Positions 22,608 through 32,014 of a DNA stretch of 64,000 nt are shown here, in pieces (the stretch's first letter is position 1; every line of letters begins with the position of its first letter). The position numbers and the translations under genes were made by a program. Source of the DNA: SKGN01 sp050948865. GTDB taxonomy: Bacteria; Bacillota_I; Bacilli_A; RF39; UBA660. The notes below the pieces were generated by a model. The model searched no databases and had not been told where the DNA came from. It saw nothing but the letters and a program-made list of their open reading frames with translations. The stretch is taken from positions 62,001 to 126,000 of the forward strand of contig JBMNEQ010000001.1 of the NCBI GenBank assembly GCA_050948865.1. Direction: 5' to 3'.

Positions 22608-25600
22608 TTAACCTTCTACTATTAATTCTATTCTAGCCCTTTTATCAGGATTTAATTTTATAGTATATTTTTTCTTATTAGAAGTAATAGTTTTATTAAA
22701 GTTTCTAAAAGTTATATCATAAAGCTCACCATAATCATCAACCTTACCAGTTTTACTTCTAATAAAAATAGCATAAGTTCCTTCTTTTAAATCAGTTAAA
22801 TCTATTTTATTATCAAACCAAGCTCTAGTTTTATCTAAACCATCAGGTACTCTTAATGAAATCTTACTAAGACCAACATTAGCATTATCCACATAACCTA
22901 AGTTTTTTGTATATCTTTCAAAAGTTTTTATATTTTCAAAAATAAGTTCTCTAGTAACATTACTTTTTTTACTATAATCCCCTTTAACATTAAAAGAATA
23001 CCCTCTTAAATCTAATAAAATTTTATTATTTTGATTTATTAATTCTAAACGTTGATAAGAATTAAACATATTATCAAAAGGAGTTGGTGGTTCTGTTTTT
23101 GTAATTAAACCTTGATCACGAATAAATACTTCTAAAGGCATTTCCTTTAAATAATAATTACTTCTAAATAAGTAACCACGATTATCTTTATCAGAAGCCT
23201 TACGAATTATCTGACGAGAAAAAATATTCTTTAAAAGAGCTGTTGTTTCCCTTCCATTCATTCTTGCTTTTACATAAACTAAGTAATCTCCTTCTGGTAA
23301 CACTGATAAATCTAAAGATCCTTTAAACCAAGAATCCGCATAATTAAAACCACCATAAGATGGAGCTGTTAAAGGATAAGTTTTAGTTTGACCCCATCTT
23401 TCTAAAGGAAGGGAATAAGTTTTCTTCTTATCTACTTCTTGGAAAATTAAATCATAAATAATATTTTGACTCATTACATTATTAGACCCTTCAATAGTTA
23501 AGTAGCCTTCAATTTCCATTTTATTATTTTTCCAATTAAGAGAATGTAAATAAAAGTTTCCTAAAGCCTTTTTAACACTACCTTTAACAGTAACCTCTAT
23601 TGTTTTAATTGTTTTAAAGCCTTGACTATTTACTACTTGATAAGTAAGAGGATAAACTCCAGAAATAGAAGAATCAACTCGCCCTATTACTGTAATTTTA
23701 TTTGTTATATCACCATCGTTACTATCATAAGCTTCAATATTTGTCTTGGGATTAAAAGATAAACCATTATTAATTATTTTATCTTCAGCAAAAATTACTG
23801 GTTTATTATTTTTAACAACTGTAACCTGAATTTCTTTAGTTACTTTATTATTATCACTATCACTAACTTCATACTTAACAATATAAGTTCCCTGTTCTTT
23901 AATATTAACTTCATTAGTAATTACTTTAATCTTCTTAGTAAGATTTCCATCTTCTTGATCACTAGCTTTAACTTCATCTAAAGGATTAAAACTTTCATAT
24001 TGAAGATGTTCCTTATTTGAAGCTTCTATAATAGGGGGAGTATTACTTCTTACCGTAATAATAACTTTCTTTCTTAATTCTTGATCATTATCTTCAACAT
24101 AATAGATTAAAACATACTCTCCTGGTTTAGAAGTATTTACCTCTCCACTTTCAACAATTAATTTATCAGTAATATCTTGGTTGTTTTCGTTATAAGCTTT
24201 AACTTCATCGAAAGGATTAAATTCTTTCCCCTCTAAAACAGTTTTATTACTAGCGGTTATCTTTAACTTACTATGAGTGATTAAATAAATATAAGAAGAA
24301 TGTACATAACCATAATTTTTATCAAAATGATAGGTATGATTTTTGGGAACATCTTGAACATAATCCCGACTACTATTCAAATAAGCATCTGTTTGAATTT
24401 TATACCAAACATTATTACCATTAACTTTATCACCAGTTACTGTATCTAAAATTACTACTGGCATCTCTTCTATTCCAAATGAAGAATTTTTCATTTGATA
24501 AAGAACAGGACCATTTATGGTTGGTTCTTTTCGGACTGCTAAAGAAGCTCCTTTGGGATTGGTATCTTTTATTCCTATTTTATAATAATCATAATCGATC
24601 AACCCTGTCGCTTTTTCAAAAGAATAATAGTACTGAACTGCTTTTTCACTCCAATAAGGATCAGAAGCATATTTTACATTTATTCCACTTAATTTATTTC
24701 CTAAATGAGATCCAAAATAGCGCCAATCTAAAGGATTACTGTAACCTGCTGAAATAAAACGGTCAGCATGATAATTAATACTAGAAGTTGGATTAGCATA
24801 ACTATTCGCATTAGGAGCAGGATCATAATCATAAGCCCCATGACCAAATAAATTATTTTTATTCTGAGCAATAGGAGAACTTCCCCAACCACTTTCATTT
24901 ATAGAAACTCCTAAAGATAAAATAGCATTAACCCCAAATTTATTTTGAGCATCAATAAAACTTTGACCCATATTAGAAAGTTTCCCTTTGTTTTTAATAA
25001 AGGCATTTATATCCGCGGCATCATGATTGGTTTTAGTACGATGTGGCAAATACAAATAATAATTATAATAAGGTTCATTATTAACAGCTTGATTATATTT
25101 TTTAGCCTTATAATCATCAATCATAGTCAATAAACTAGTATAAAAATAATGACCATCATAACTATAATATTTCTTGTTTTTTTCTAAAAACTTTGGAGCA
25201 GGACCAATTACAAGAGAACTATAACCTTTATTTTTAATAATTGATTTAGAAATGTTATGAACTAAATCATTATTGGTATTAACATGATAATAAGTAGGAT
25301 TTATTACTAAAGATAATGGAACAACATTATAACAATTACCCCCATCACTCTTTCTTACCCATCCTCGGTAACCACTAATCATTAATTCAGCTGTTGTATA
25401 AGGAGCATATGTCCCTCCCTTATACTCATAATAATCGAGCATAGGAGCATCAACTCCATAATACCCATTTGTATATCCATTTATATAAGAAGGTCCTTTC
25501 TCTTCTCTTAAATTAGTGTTTAAATTAGAGGCCTTTGTATCTAAATTCAATAAAGCATAACTAGAATCAATTATTGTTTTATTATAAACAACACTCGCTA

Positions 25601-25838
25601 CATTACTTAGAGTAGAAACTTGAGCATTCATTTTTACTTTAGCATCATTATAATTATTATAACAAGCAATATGAGTTATATTTTTAGATGAATTAATCAT
25701 AACAACTTCATATTGTTTATTAGAACACTTATTAGTGTTAGATATTCCTAAATTATTCAACCCCAAAACAACCATCAACGGCATCATTAAATTAAGGATA
25801 AAAACCATCAACATAAATTTAGCTGTTTTCTTTAACAT
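22608..25838 (-). CDS. Secreted multidomain glucosaminidase with Ig-like repeats
   Basis: 1076 residues. An N-terminal hydrophobic segment (~7-27) acts as signal or anchor. Residues ~285-415 form a LytG/Flgj-like endo-beta-N-acetylglucosaminidase domain with likely catalytic Glu315 in SINESGWGSSPIAQNKNNLFG. Residues ~420-520 resemble a bacterial SH3 domain (ASLAVRKEPTINGPVLYQM...YGYVHSSYI). Three tandem DUF5011-type Ig-like repeats follow (~525-597, 600-675, 680-752), each with FNP...V.A.D...G(D/N)(L/I)T and PG.Y...Y.V.D patterns. The last ~320 residues hold two similar beta-rich modules of unknown kind. Expected role is peptidoglycan cleavage at the surface. The LCP gene is divergent. Confidence 0.85.
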   Translation of the reverse strand: MLKKTAKFMLMVFILNLMMPLMVVLGLNNLGISNTNKCSNKQYEVVMINSSKNITHIACYNNYNDAKVKMNAQVSTLSNVASVVYNKTIIDSSYALLNLDTKASNLNTNLREEKGPSYINGYTNGYYGVDAPMLDYYEYKGGTYAPYTTAELMISGYRGWVRKSDGGNCYNVVPLSLVINPTYYHVNTNNDLVHNISKSIIKNKGYSSLVIGPAPKFLEKNKKYYSYDGHYFYTSLLTMIDDYKAKKYNQAVNNEPYYNYYLYLPHRTKTNHDAADINAFIKNKGKLSNMGQSFIDAQNKFGVNAILSLGVSINESGWGSSPIAQNKNNLFGHGAYDYDPAPNANSYANPTSSINYHADRFISAGYSNPLDWRYFGSHLGNKLSGINVKYASDPYWSEKAVQYYYSFEKATGLIDYDYYKIGIKDTNPKGASLAVRKEPTINGPVLYQMKNSSFGIEEMPVVILDTVTGDKVNGNNVWYKIQTDAYLNSSRDYVQDVPKNHTYHFDKNYGYVHSSYIYLITHSKLKITASNKTVLEGKEFNPFDEVKAYNENNQDITDKLIVESGEVNTSKPGEYVLIYYVEDNDQELRKKVIITVRSNTPPIIEASNKEHLQYESFNPLDEVKASDQEDGNLTKKIKVITNEVNIKEQGTYIVKYEVSDSDNNKVTKEIQVTVVKNNKPVIFAEDKIINNGLSFNPKTNIEAYDSNDGDITNKITVIGRVDSSISGVYPLTYQVVNSQGFKTIKTIEVTVKGSVKKALGNFYLHSLNWKNNKMEIEGYLTIEGSNNVMSQNIIYDLIFQEVDKKKTYSLPLERWGQTKTYPLTAPSYGGFNYADSWFKGSLDLSVLPEGDYLVYVKARMNGRETTALLKNIFSRQIIRKASDKDNRGYLFRSNYYLKEMPLEVFIRDQGLITKTEPPTPFDNMFNSYQRLELINQNNKILLDLRGYSFNVKGDYSKKSNVTRELIFENIKTFERYTKNLGYVDNANVGLSKISLRVPDGLDKTRAWFDNKIDLTDLKEGTYAIFIRSKTGKVDDYGELYDITFRNFNKTITSNKKKYTIKLNPDKRARIELIVEG

Positions 25839-25864
25839 AAACTTTCTCCCCTTTGTTCAATCTA

Positions 25865-25870
25865 ATTATA
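25865..25870 (-). promoter_or_regulatory. -10 element upstream of the glucosaminidase gene
   Basis: Minus-strand TATAAT with an upstream TG (TGTTATAAT), about 27 bp before the ATG. The position 17 bp further (GTTCTT) is a poor -35, so this would be an extended -10 promoter. Confidence 0.45.
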
Positions 25871-25966
25871 ACAAAAACAAACATTTTAAGAACTGTCAAT
25901 TATATCCATTGACACTTAATTTTACACTTAAAAGAAAAAAGAAATGAATTTATCTCCTTTTTTCAA

Positions 25967-25995
25967 TTTACTTAAAAAAGTTTTTAAGATATAAT
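25967..25995 (+). promoter_or_regulatory. Promoter of the LCP-family gene
   Basis: -35 TTTACT, 17-bp spacer, -10 TATAAT, 25 bp before the ATG at 26021. Divergent from the glucosaminidase promoter, with ~100 bp between the two -10 elements. Confidence 0.6.
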
Positions 25996-26020
25996 TAAGA
26001 ATAGTTTGGAGGATCTAATA

Positions 26021-28273
26021 ATGCAAAAAATTTTCTATTTCTTAAATAAATTTAATATTAGTAAATTAAAGTTTTTTTCTATCGTTTTTTTATTAATTCT
26101 TTATATAATTAGTTTTCTTTTATTTACAGGATCAATCTTGCAATTTTCTGGAATAGAAACCTTACTTCGTTTAATTATTATTATTATCCTCTTTTTAATA
26201 ACTTGTTTATTTGTCTTTAGCAGTTTAAAACTATTAATTAACAAAAACTTTTTCCTTAATTTTCTTTATTTATTCTTTCTTTTTATTTTTGGTAGTAGCC
26301 AATTATTTGGGGCTTATTATATTAATAAAATTTATACTTCAATTAGTAATATTAGTCAAGAAAGGATTACCTATGAAACTAGTTTAATTTCTTTAGTTGA
26401 ATCAGATATTAATAAAATTGAAGAGGTCAAAAAGAAGAAAATAGGTATTATAAATGATAAAGAAAGTATTGATGGTTATGTTATTAGTCAAGAAATAATT
26501 AAAGAATATAATTTAACTAAAACTAATACTTTAGTAAAGTTTAATAACTTTATTGCTCTTTTAAATGCTTTATATGATGAAGAAGTAGATTTAATTTTTA
26601 TTCCAGGAGATTATAAAATTATCTTTTCTAATGAACGTTTTGAAAAGATTGCTGAAGAAACCAAGGTAATATTTTCTAAAAAGAAAACTGTTAATATTAA
26701 AAAAACAATTAATAAAAAATTAGGAAAGAATTTAAAAGAACCTTTTACTTTATTAATTATGGGAGTTGATTCAACTCATGATGATATTAATACTCAAACA
26801 GCCTTTAATGGAGATGCTTTAATGGTTCTTACTTTTAATCCTAATACTTTAAATACAACTATTTTAAGTATTCCTCGTGATACTTTTGTTCCTATTATGT
26901 GTTTTAAAAATCAAAGAAAAAATAAAATCACTCATGCTGCTTGGTATGGTGAATCTTGTATGATTAAAACGATTGAAAACTTTACGGGTATTGATATTGA
27001 TTATTACCTTAAAGTTAATTTTAAAGCTGTTGTAAAACTTGTTGATGCTTTAGGTGGGGTTGAAGTTAATGTTCCTTATAGCCTTTGTGAACAAAATAGT
27101 AATAGACAATGGGGAGAAAATACTGTTTTTGTAGAAAAAGGAAAACATCTCTTAAATGGAGAACAAGCCTTAGCTTTATCTAGAAATAGACGTCGACCAA
27201 ATGATGGTTCTAGTGCTGGTTATTTTATGAGTAAAAACTGCCCAACCTATAATGAAGGAAATAGAAATGATTATACCCGTGGAGAAAATCAACAATTAGT
27301 TTTAGAAGCTATTTTTAATAAACTTCAAAATGTTAAAAACATTCAAAAAATAACCGATATTTTAGAGATCTTAGGGAAGAACATCAACTCGAATTTAAGT
27401 ACTGAACAAATATTATCTTTCTATAATATTGGTAAAGAGATCTTATCAATGAATAAACAAGTTAAAGAAAACAAAGATATAACCTTTGAAAAATTGTATC
27501 TTTCTGGTTATGGGCGATTAATCTATGATGAAGAAATGAAAAGAGAATTATCCAATTTCTTATATTATGATAGTAGTTTAAAAGACGTTGTTACAGCCAT
27601 GAAAATTAATTTGGAATTAATTAGTCCTGTTTTAATAAAAAGTTTTAAATTCTCTATTAATGAACCTTTTACCATTAAAATAATTGGAAAAGGACCTTAT
27701 TATGGGGAAAAAACTATTAGTCAATTACCTAATTTTATTGGTAAAAGTAAAGAATATGCCCTAAACTGGGGTCAAAAAAATAACATTAAAATAAATTTTG
27801 AAGTAGTTGATTCTCATGAAACTAAAGATAAACAAGATCAAATCATTAAACAAAGTATTCCCGCTGCAACTTTAATGGAATTAATCAATAAAAATAAAGG
27901 CCTTACTTTAACAATTATTAATAAAGTAGAACCAAAAATAGAAAAACCAGCAAAAATAAACTGTAATTTAGAAGAATATGAAGATACCCCCTTATGTTTA
28001 ATGCCTAATTTTCTTAAAGAAGATATAAACAAAATAACAGAATGGGAAAACTCAATAGTTAAAAACTTTATAGTAACATTAAAGAAAACAATTACTCAAA
28101 AGGAAGAAGAACACAATATAATCTTTGAACAATCAGTAGAACCAGGAACAAAAGTAAAAGATATCCCTTTAGAAATAGTTATCAATCATTATTATTATGA
28201 AAAAGAAATAGAAGAAGATGTTGAAGAGGAAATCAATGACCCAGAAAATACTGAAGAACAAGAAGAAGAATAA
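26021..28273 (+). CDS. LytR-CpsA-Psr (LCP) family cell-wall polymer ligase with PASTA-like C-terminus
   Basis: 750 residues. Three or four hydrophobic segments lie in the first ~110 residues. The LCP catalytic domain covers ~240-430: LLIMGVDS, GDALMVLTFNP, ILSIPRDTFV, KITHAAWYGE, VNFKAVVKLVDALGGVEVNVP and LSRNRRRPNDGS. These give the Asp/Arg residues that bind pyrophosphate lipid. LCP enzymes attach teichoic acids or capsule to peptidoglycan. The C-terminal ~170 residues contain two stretches resembling PASTA modules (LPNFIGKSKEYALNWGQKN; MPNFLKEDINKITEW) and a very acidic tail. The start is ATG at 26021, behind GGAGG; an upstream TTG frame overlaps that site. Confidence 0.88.
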   Translation: MQKIFYFLNKFNISKLKFFSIVFLLILYIISFLLFTGSILQFSGIETLLRLIIIIILFLITCLFVFSSLKLLINKNFFLNFLYLFFLFIFGSSQLFGAYYINKIYTSISNISQERITYETSLISLVESDINKIEEVKKKKIGIINDKESIDGYVISQEIIKEYNLTKTNTLVKFNNFIALLNALYDEEVDLIFIPGDYKIIFSNERFEKIAEETKVIFSKKKTVNIKKTINKKLGKNLKEPFTLLIMGVDSTHDDINTQTAFNGDALMVLTFNPNTLNTTILSIPRDTFVPIMCFKNQRKNKITHAAWYGESCMIKTIENFTGIDIDYYLKVNFKAVVKLVDALGGVEVNVPYSLCEQNSNRQWGENTVFVEKGKHLLNGEQALALSRNRRRPNDGSSAGYFMSKNCPTYNEGNRNDYTRGENQQLVLEAIFNKLQNVKNIQKITDILEILGKNINSNLSTEQILSFYNIGKEILSMNKQVKENKDITFEKLYLSGYGRLIYDEEMKRELSNFLYYDSSLKDVVTAMKINLELISPVLIKSFKFSINEPFTIKIIGKGPYYGEKTISQLPNFIGKSKEYALNWGQKNNIKINFEVVDSHETKDKQDQIIKQSIPAATLMELINKNKGLTLTIINKVEPKIEKPAKINCNLEEYEDTPLCLMPNFLKEDINKITEWENSIVKNFIVTLKKTITQKEEEHNIIFEQSVEPGTKVKDIPLEIVINHYYYEKEIEEDVEEEINDPENTEEQEEE

Positions 28274-28279
28274 AAAAAG

Positions 28280-28307
28280 GAAGTTAAATTATTAACTTCT
28301 TTTTTTA
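28280..28307. terminator. Bidirectional terminator between LCP gene and next gene
   Basis: 8-bp perfect stem GAAGTTAA (28280-28287) and TTAACTTC (28292-28299), four-base loop, with T-runs on both strands. Serves the plus-strand LCP gene and the convergent minus-strand gene ending at 28305. Confidence 0.88.
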
Positions 28308-28916
28308 TTCAAATTCAGCAATACTAATTTTTTTCCCTTCTGGAACTAAGATTACCCTAGCTGTTGTTTGATAACCTAATTCTTTAGTATATTCCCAATT
28401 AAGATTAACTTGATAAGCGTTCTCTTCTAGATAATCATTATAAGTATATTCAATAACTTCTACCTTAGAAACCTCTATCTTCTTTACTTCAGGTAATTCT
28501 TGTTTGCGATCACCATAAAAGTTATTTTGAACATATTTATAAAAAGTCTCACCAGCCTGTAATAAAAAATTATCTTTTAGAGAAGAATGAACAAACTGTC
28601 CGCCCCCAATATCATCTTTACTAAATTTACTCTTTAAGTCAAAGAAATCAGCTACAAATAATTTAGATACTAAAACTGCATATTCCTCATTATCTTTTTC
28701 TTCCTTTTTTAAAACACTAATCAGTTCTTTAAATAAATCAGCAAATAAAGGGGTCTTATTATCAGTTAATTGATAATTATAATCTTTAATTTCTTTAATA
28801 ACCTTTATTTCATCTTGAGGTTTTAAATCTTTTTTAAAAATCCCTTTTCCAAACCAAAAACCTAAAAAGACAATTAAAACTATTAATAAAACTAACACAA
28901 TTCTTTTTCTTTTCAT
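28305..28916 (-). CDS. Membrane-anchored hypothetical protein
   Basis: 203 residues with one N-terminal membrane helix (~6-24) after a KRKR start and a charged extracellular part with no recognisable domain. There is no lipobox cysteine. It lies ~25 bp downstream of the LtaS-type gene and is probably in the same transcript, suggesting an envelope role; that is inference only. Confidence 0.6.
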   Translation of the reverse strand: MKRKRIVLVLLIVLIVFLGFWFGKGIFKKDLKPQDEIKVIKEIKDYNYQLTDNKTPLFADLFKELISVLKKEEKDNEEYAVLVSKLFVADFFDLKSKFSKDDIGGGQFVHSSLKDNFLLQAGETFYKYVQNNFYGDRKQELPEVKKIEVSKVEVIEYTYNDYLEENAYQVNLNWEYTKELGYQTTARVILVPEGKKISIAEFE

Positions 28917-28941
28917 TATAAACCTCTTTCTAAAGATATTC

Positions 28942-30975
28942 TTATCGTAGACCTTCCATTAATAATTTTGTTTCTGTTTCCCTTTTAATATAATCATACA
29001 TTATTAAATCATTAGAAATAGTTAACATTTCATTAGCGTAATCACTATAATAATCAATATATTCTTGATTAATAATCTCTTCTTCTAAAAGTTTATATTC
29101 TTGTCGTTGATTATTATAATACATCTTATCAGTTAACCAATTACCATTAGGAAAAACAACAACATTTTCTTCAATAGAAAAGATATCATGTCCTAATTGA
29201 TATTCACTATAAAAGCCAAACATATTTCCCAAGGTTGGTAAAACATCATACATTCCCATTACCTTATCAACATTTTGATTAATCTTTTGATCTTTAGTCC
29301 AAATAAGAAAAGGAACCTTTCTATTTAATTCATAATCATAATAATCGATTGAATAATAATTTTCATCCTCTTTATCAATAAGAGCGTCTGTATAAGGATC
29401 ATAATTATAAAGCCTTAGATAATCTTTTCTTGGTAATCTAGCATCATGATCACCATATAAAACAATTACAGTATCTTCTAGTAATCCACTTTCATCTAAA
29501 TCATTAATAAACTGTCCTAAAGCTTCATCAGCATAATGAACAGCCTTTAAATAATTACCTAATCTCGTCCCTTCCATATAGGGAACTCTTTTCACTTCCT
29601 CTTCATCATCATCTTCATTAAAAATAGTAATCTCCATATCAACAGGGAAATCACCATAAGCTTCAATCTGATCAAATGGAGTATGATTAGTTAACATAAT
29701 CATTGTTCCATAAAATCGCTCATGATTTTTCGTAATTTCCTTAATCATTGGTATTGCTTGACGAAAAAATGATTTATCAGACAAACCAAAACCAATCACA
29801 TCATCAATTTCAAAGAACTTCTTATGATAAAATTCATCATATCCTAGTTGTTTATGCATAACTAATCTATTCCAAAAGGTCCCATTATTACCATGCATAC
29901 TAAAAGAATAATAATTTAAATCCTTTAATAATTTAGGAATACTTATAAATTCTCGATCCCAATAACTAATAAAGACCGTTCCACTACTTGCCGGAAGAAG
30001 AGAAGTATTAAAGGTAAACTCACTATCACTACTAGTTCCAACTCCGACTTGAGTATAAAAATTATTAAAAAATAAACCTTCTTTCGCTAACTTATTTAAA
30101 TTAGGAGTTAACTCTTCTCCATGAAAACTTAAATCCATAACAAACGTTTGCATACTTTCAGCATGAATAGATATTATATTTTTATTTTTAAAAATATCTG
30201 TATATTTATTTTTAGTTGGTTGAACATTTTGTTTTTCATAAAAAGCAGAAACTTCTCTAACAACTTCATCATAACCAAAATAGCCATGAAAACGTGGCTC
30301 AATACTTCTTATAATATCATTAATTTGATAAGTATAAAGACCATATTTCATAACCAAAAATTCCCGATTCCACTGACTATTTAAACGACTTAATTCAATG
30401 TTTGTTAAAGAAGAAAAAAAACAAAAATATAAAAATAAAGAAACACCAATTGTTCTTAATAAAGAATTCTTCCCTCTTTCCACACTAGAAGGAGAAGAAT
30501 AATAATGCCTCTTTGATAAATTATAATAAACAAAAAAAACTGCTAAAGGTTGTAATAAAAAAATAAAATCTTTTAATTGTAAAATGTTTTTCATAATAGC
30601 ATTCCCCACATCCTTCGCCTGAAGGGATGTTAAAAGCAAAGAAGCAGAAGCAAAAGAAGTATAAAAAGTATAATAAATGCTATTGATTATACAAATCGTT
30701 GTAAATATAACTGATAAAATTAAAAAATAAGTTATTTGTTTTCGGGGGTTAACCAGATAACTAAAAGAACACAACAATAAAATCATCGCTAAATCAGCCA
30801 TTAAAGGTTGAATATCTAAATAATTTTGAACAGTAAAATATCTTAATAAAGTAGCATTTATTAATAATGTAATAACAGTTGTATAAAATAAAATGTTTTT
30901 CTTATAATGCTTTTTTAAATCTATTTTTTTTAATCTTTTCAAAATTGTTTTTTTCCAATCGTCGATCTTTTTCAT
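28942..30975 (-). CDS. ltaS: LtaS-type lipoteichoic acid synthase / phosphoglycerol transferase
   Basis: About 677 residues: five membrane helices in the first ~200 residues, then an extracellular sulfatase-fold domain. Metal and catalytic motifs: SIHAES (Glu272), the Thr nucleophile in GVGTSSDSEF (Thr314), and YGDHDAR. LtaS enzymes polymerise glycerol-phosphate from phosphatidylglycerol on a glycolipid anchor; galU in this window makes the UDP-glucose used for such anchors. Start is ATG at 30975 with CGGAGG upstream; the frame opens eight codons earlier. Confidence 0.92.
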   Translation of the reverse strand: MKKIDDWKKTILKRLKKIDLKKHYKKNILFYTTVITLLINATLLRYFTVQNYLDIQPLMADLAMILLLCSFSYLVNPRKQITYFLILSVIFTTICIINSIYYTFYTSFASASLLLTSLQAKDVGNAIMKNILQLKDFIFLLQPLAVFFVYYNLSKRHYYSSPSSVERGKNSLLRTIGVSLFLYFCFFSSLTNIELSRLNSQWNREFLVMKYGLYTYQINDIIRSIEPRFHGYFGYDEVVREVSAFYEKQNVQPTKNKYTDIFKNKNIISIHAESMQTFVMDLSFHGEELTPNLNKLAKEGLFFNNFYTQVGVGTSSDSEFTFNTSLLPASSGTVFISYWDREFISIPKLLKDLNYYSFSMHGNNGTFWNRLVMHKQLGYDEFYHKKFFEIDDVIGFGLSDKSFFRQAIPMIKEITKNHERFYGTMIMLTNHTPFDQIEAYGDFPVDMEITIFNEDDDEEEVKRVPYMEGTRLGNYLKAVHYADEALGQFINDLDESGLLEDTVIVLYGDHDARLPRKDYLRLYNYDPYTDALIDKEDENYYSIDYYDYELNRKVPFLIWTKDQKINQNVDKVMGMYDVLPTLGNMFGFYSEYQLGHDIFSIEENVVVFPNGNWLTDKMYYNNQRQEYKLLEEEIINQEYIDYYSDYANEMLTISNDLIMYDYIKRETETKLLMEGLR

Positions 30976-31003
30976 AACGCCTCCGTTGTTTAATAACAAT
31001 TAA

Positions 31004-31032
31004 AGTATAGCACTTTTATAAAAAAAGTTCAA
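31004..31032 (-). promoter_or_regulatory. Promoter of ltaS
   Basis: Minus strand: -35 TTGAAC (31032-31027), 17-bp spacer, -10 TATACT (31009-31004) with upstream TG (TGCTATACT). About 30 bp before the ltaS ATG. Confidence 0.75.
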
Positions 31033-31061
31033 ACAAAAAAAGTGGTTTTCACAACCACTTT
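31033..31061 (-). terminator. Terminator downstream of the YihY-family gene
   Basis: 9-bp perfect stem AAAGTGGTT (31039-31047) and AACCACTTT (31053-31061), followed on the minus strand by a T-run at 31038-31033. Immediately ahead of the ltaS promoter. A second, longer imperfect hairpin is at 31070-31109. Confidence 0.85.
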
Positions 31062-31153
31062 GTCTATAAAAGACCACTACAAATAAGAAGTTTTTCTTTA
31101 TTGTAGTCTATGTTAATAAATACCTTAAAAAAGATATCTATTATTCTTATTAT

Positions 31154-31993
31154 TTACAATAATTCATTTTTTAAACGTCTTTTTCTTTGATCAGTACTAG
31201 CATTAAAAGCAAGACCAATAACAAAAATTAAAGATAATAAATAAATCCAAATTAATAAGGTAATTAAATTAGCAATACTACCATAAAAAATATCATAATT
31301 AGTAAAAACTAAAACATAGTAAGAATAAACCTTAGTAGCAATCATCCAGCCTAAAGAAGTAAATAAAGAACCATAAGTAGCATCTTCACTATTAATTCTT
31401 TTTGCTGGGGCTAAAGTATAAATTAATTTAATATTAATATAGATAAAGAAAAACGATAAAGGTATTTCTAATAAACGATAAAGAAAAATAATCTCTTTAG
31501 ATAGCGATTTAAAAAGTTTAGTGCTATTAATTAACTCTAATATTGTTCTTCCAAAAGCAGGAACAATTAAAACAAAAGCTAATAAAATTACTATAATACA
31601 TGTTAAACCAATCGCCTTAATCCTAGTTTTTATAAGACCACTATCTTTTAATCCATAGAGCATATTAGAAATAACAATAATGGTATAAGTTCCATTAGAA
31701 GCTAAAAGAAAAGCAGAAATAACAAATATAAAGACATTAAAATCAAAACCTTTACCATCAATAAGAGGAATTAATAAATTACTAGTCGCTGCTGGAAAAG
31801 AAGCCTCAATTAATTCTATAAAACTATTAACTGATAAAGAAAAAAAGGTAGCAATTAAACCTACTAGTGAAATAATTGGAATTATTGATAATACTAAATA
31901 AAAAGCTAGTTGACCTGGTAACACTCTCATAATAGGAATCTTAATCACATCTTTAAGTTTGTTATAAAATTCATCAATCGATGTTCTTACCAT
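31154..31993 (-). CDS. YihY/BrkB family membrane protein
   Basis: 279 residues with about six membrane segments. VLPGQLAFYLVLSIIPIISLVGLIA near the start and the C-terminal GSIANLITLLIWIYLLSLIFVIGLAFNA are characteristic of the YihY (formerly RNase BN/BrkB) family. The function is uncertain. Last gene of a three-gene transcript with the GGDEF protein and the small membrane protein upstream. Confidence 0.85.
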   Translation of the reverse strand: MVRTSIDEFYNKLKDVIKIPIMRVLPGQLAFYLVLSIIPIISLVGLIATFFSLSVNSFIELIEASFPAATSNLLIPLIDGKGFDFNVFIFVISAFLLASNGTYTIIVISNMLYGLKDSGLIKTRIKAIGLTCIIVILLAFVLIVPAFGRTILELINSTKLFKSLSKEIIFLYRLLEIPLSFFFIYINIKLIYTLAPAKRINSEDATYGSLFTSLGWMIATKVYSYYVLVFTNYDIFYGSIANLITLLIWIYLLSLIFVIGLAFNASTDQRKRRLKNELL

Positions 31994-32014
31994 CTAACAT
32001 CACATCCATTTTTC

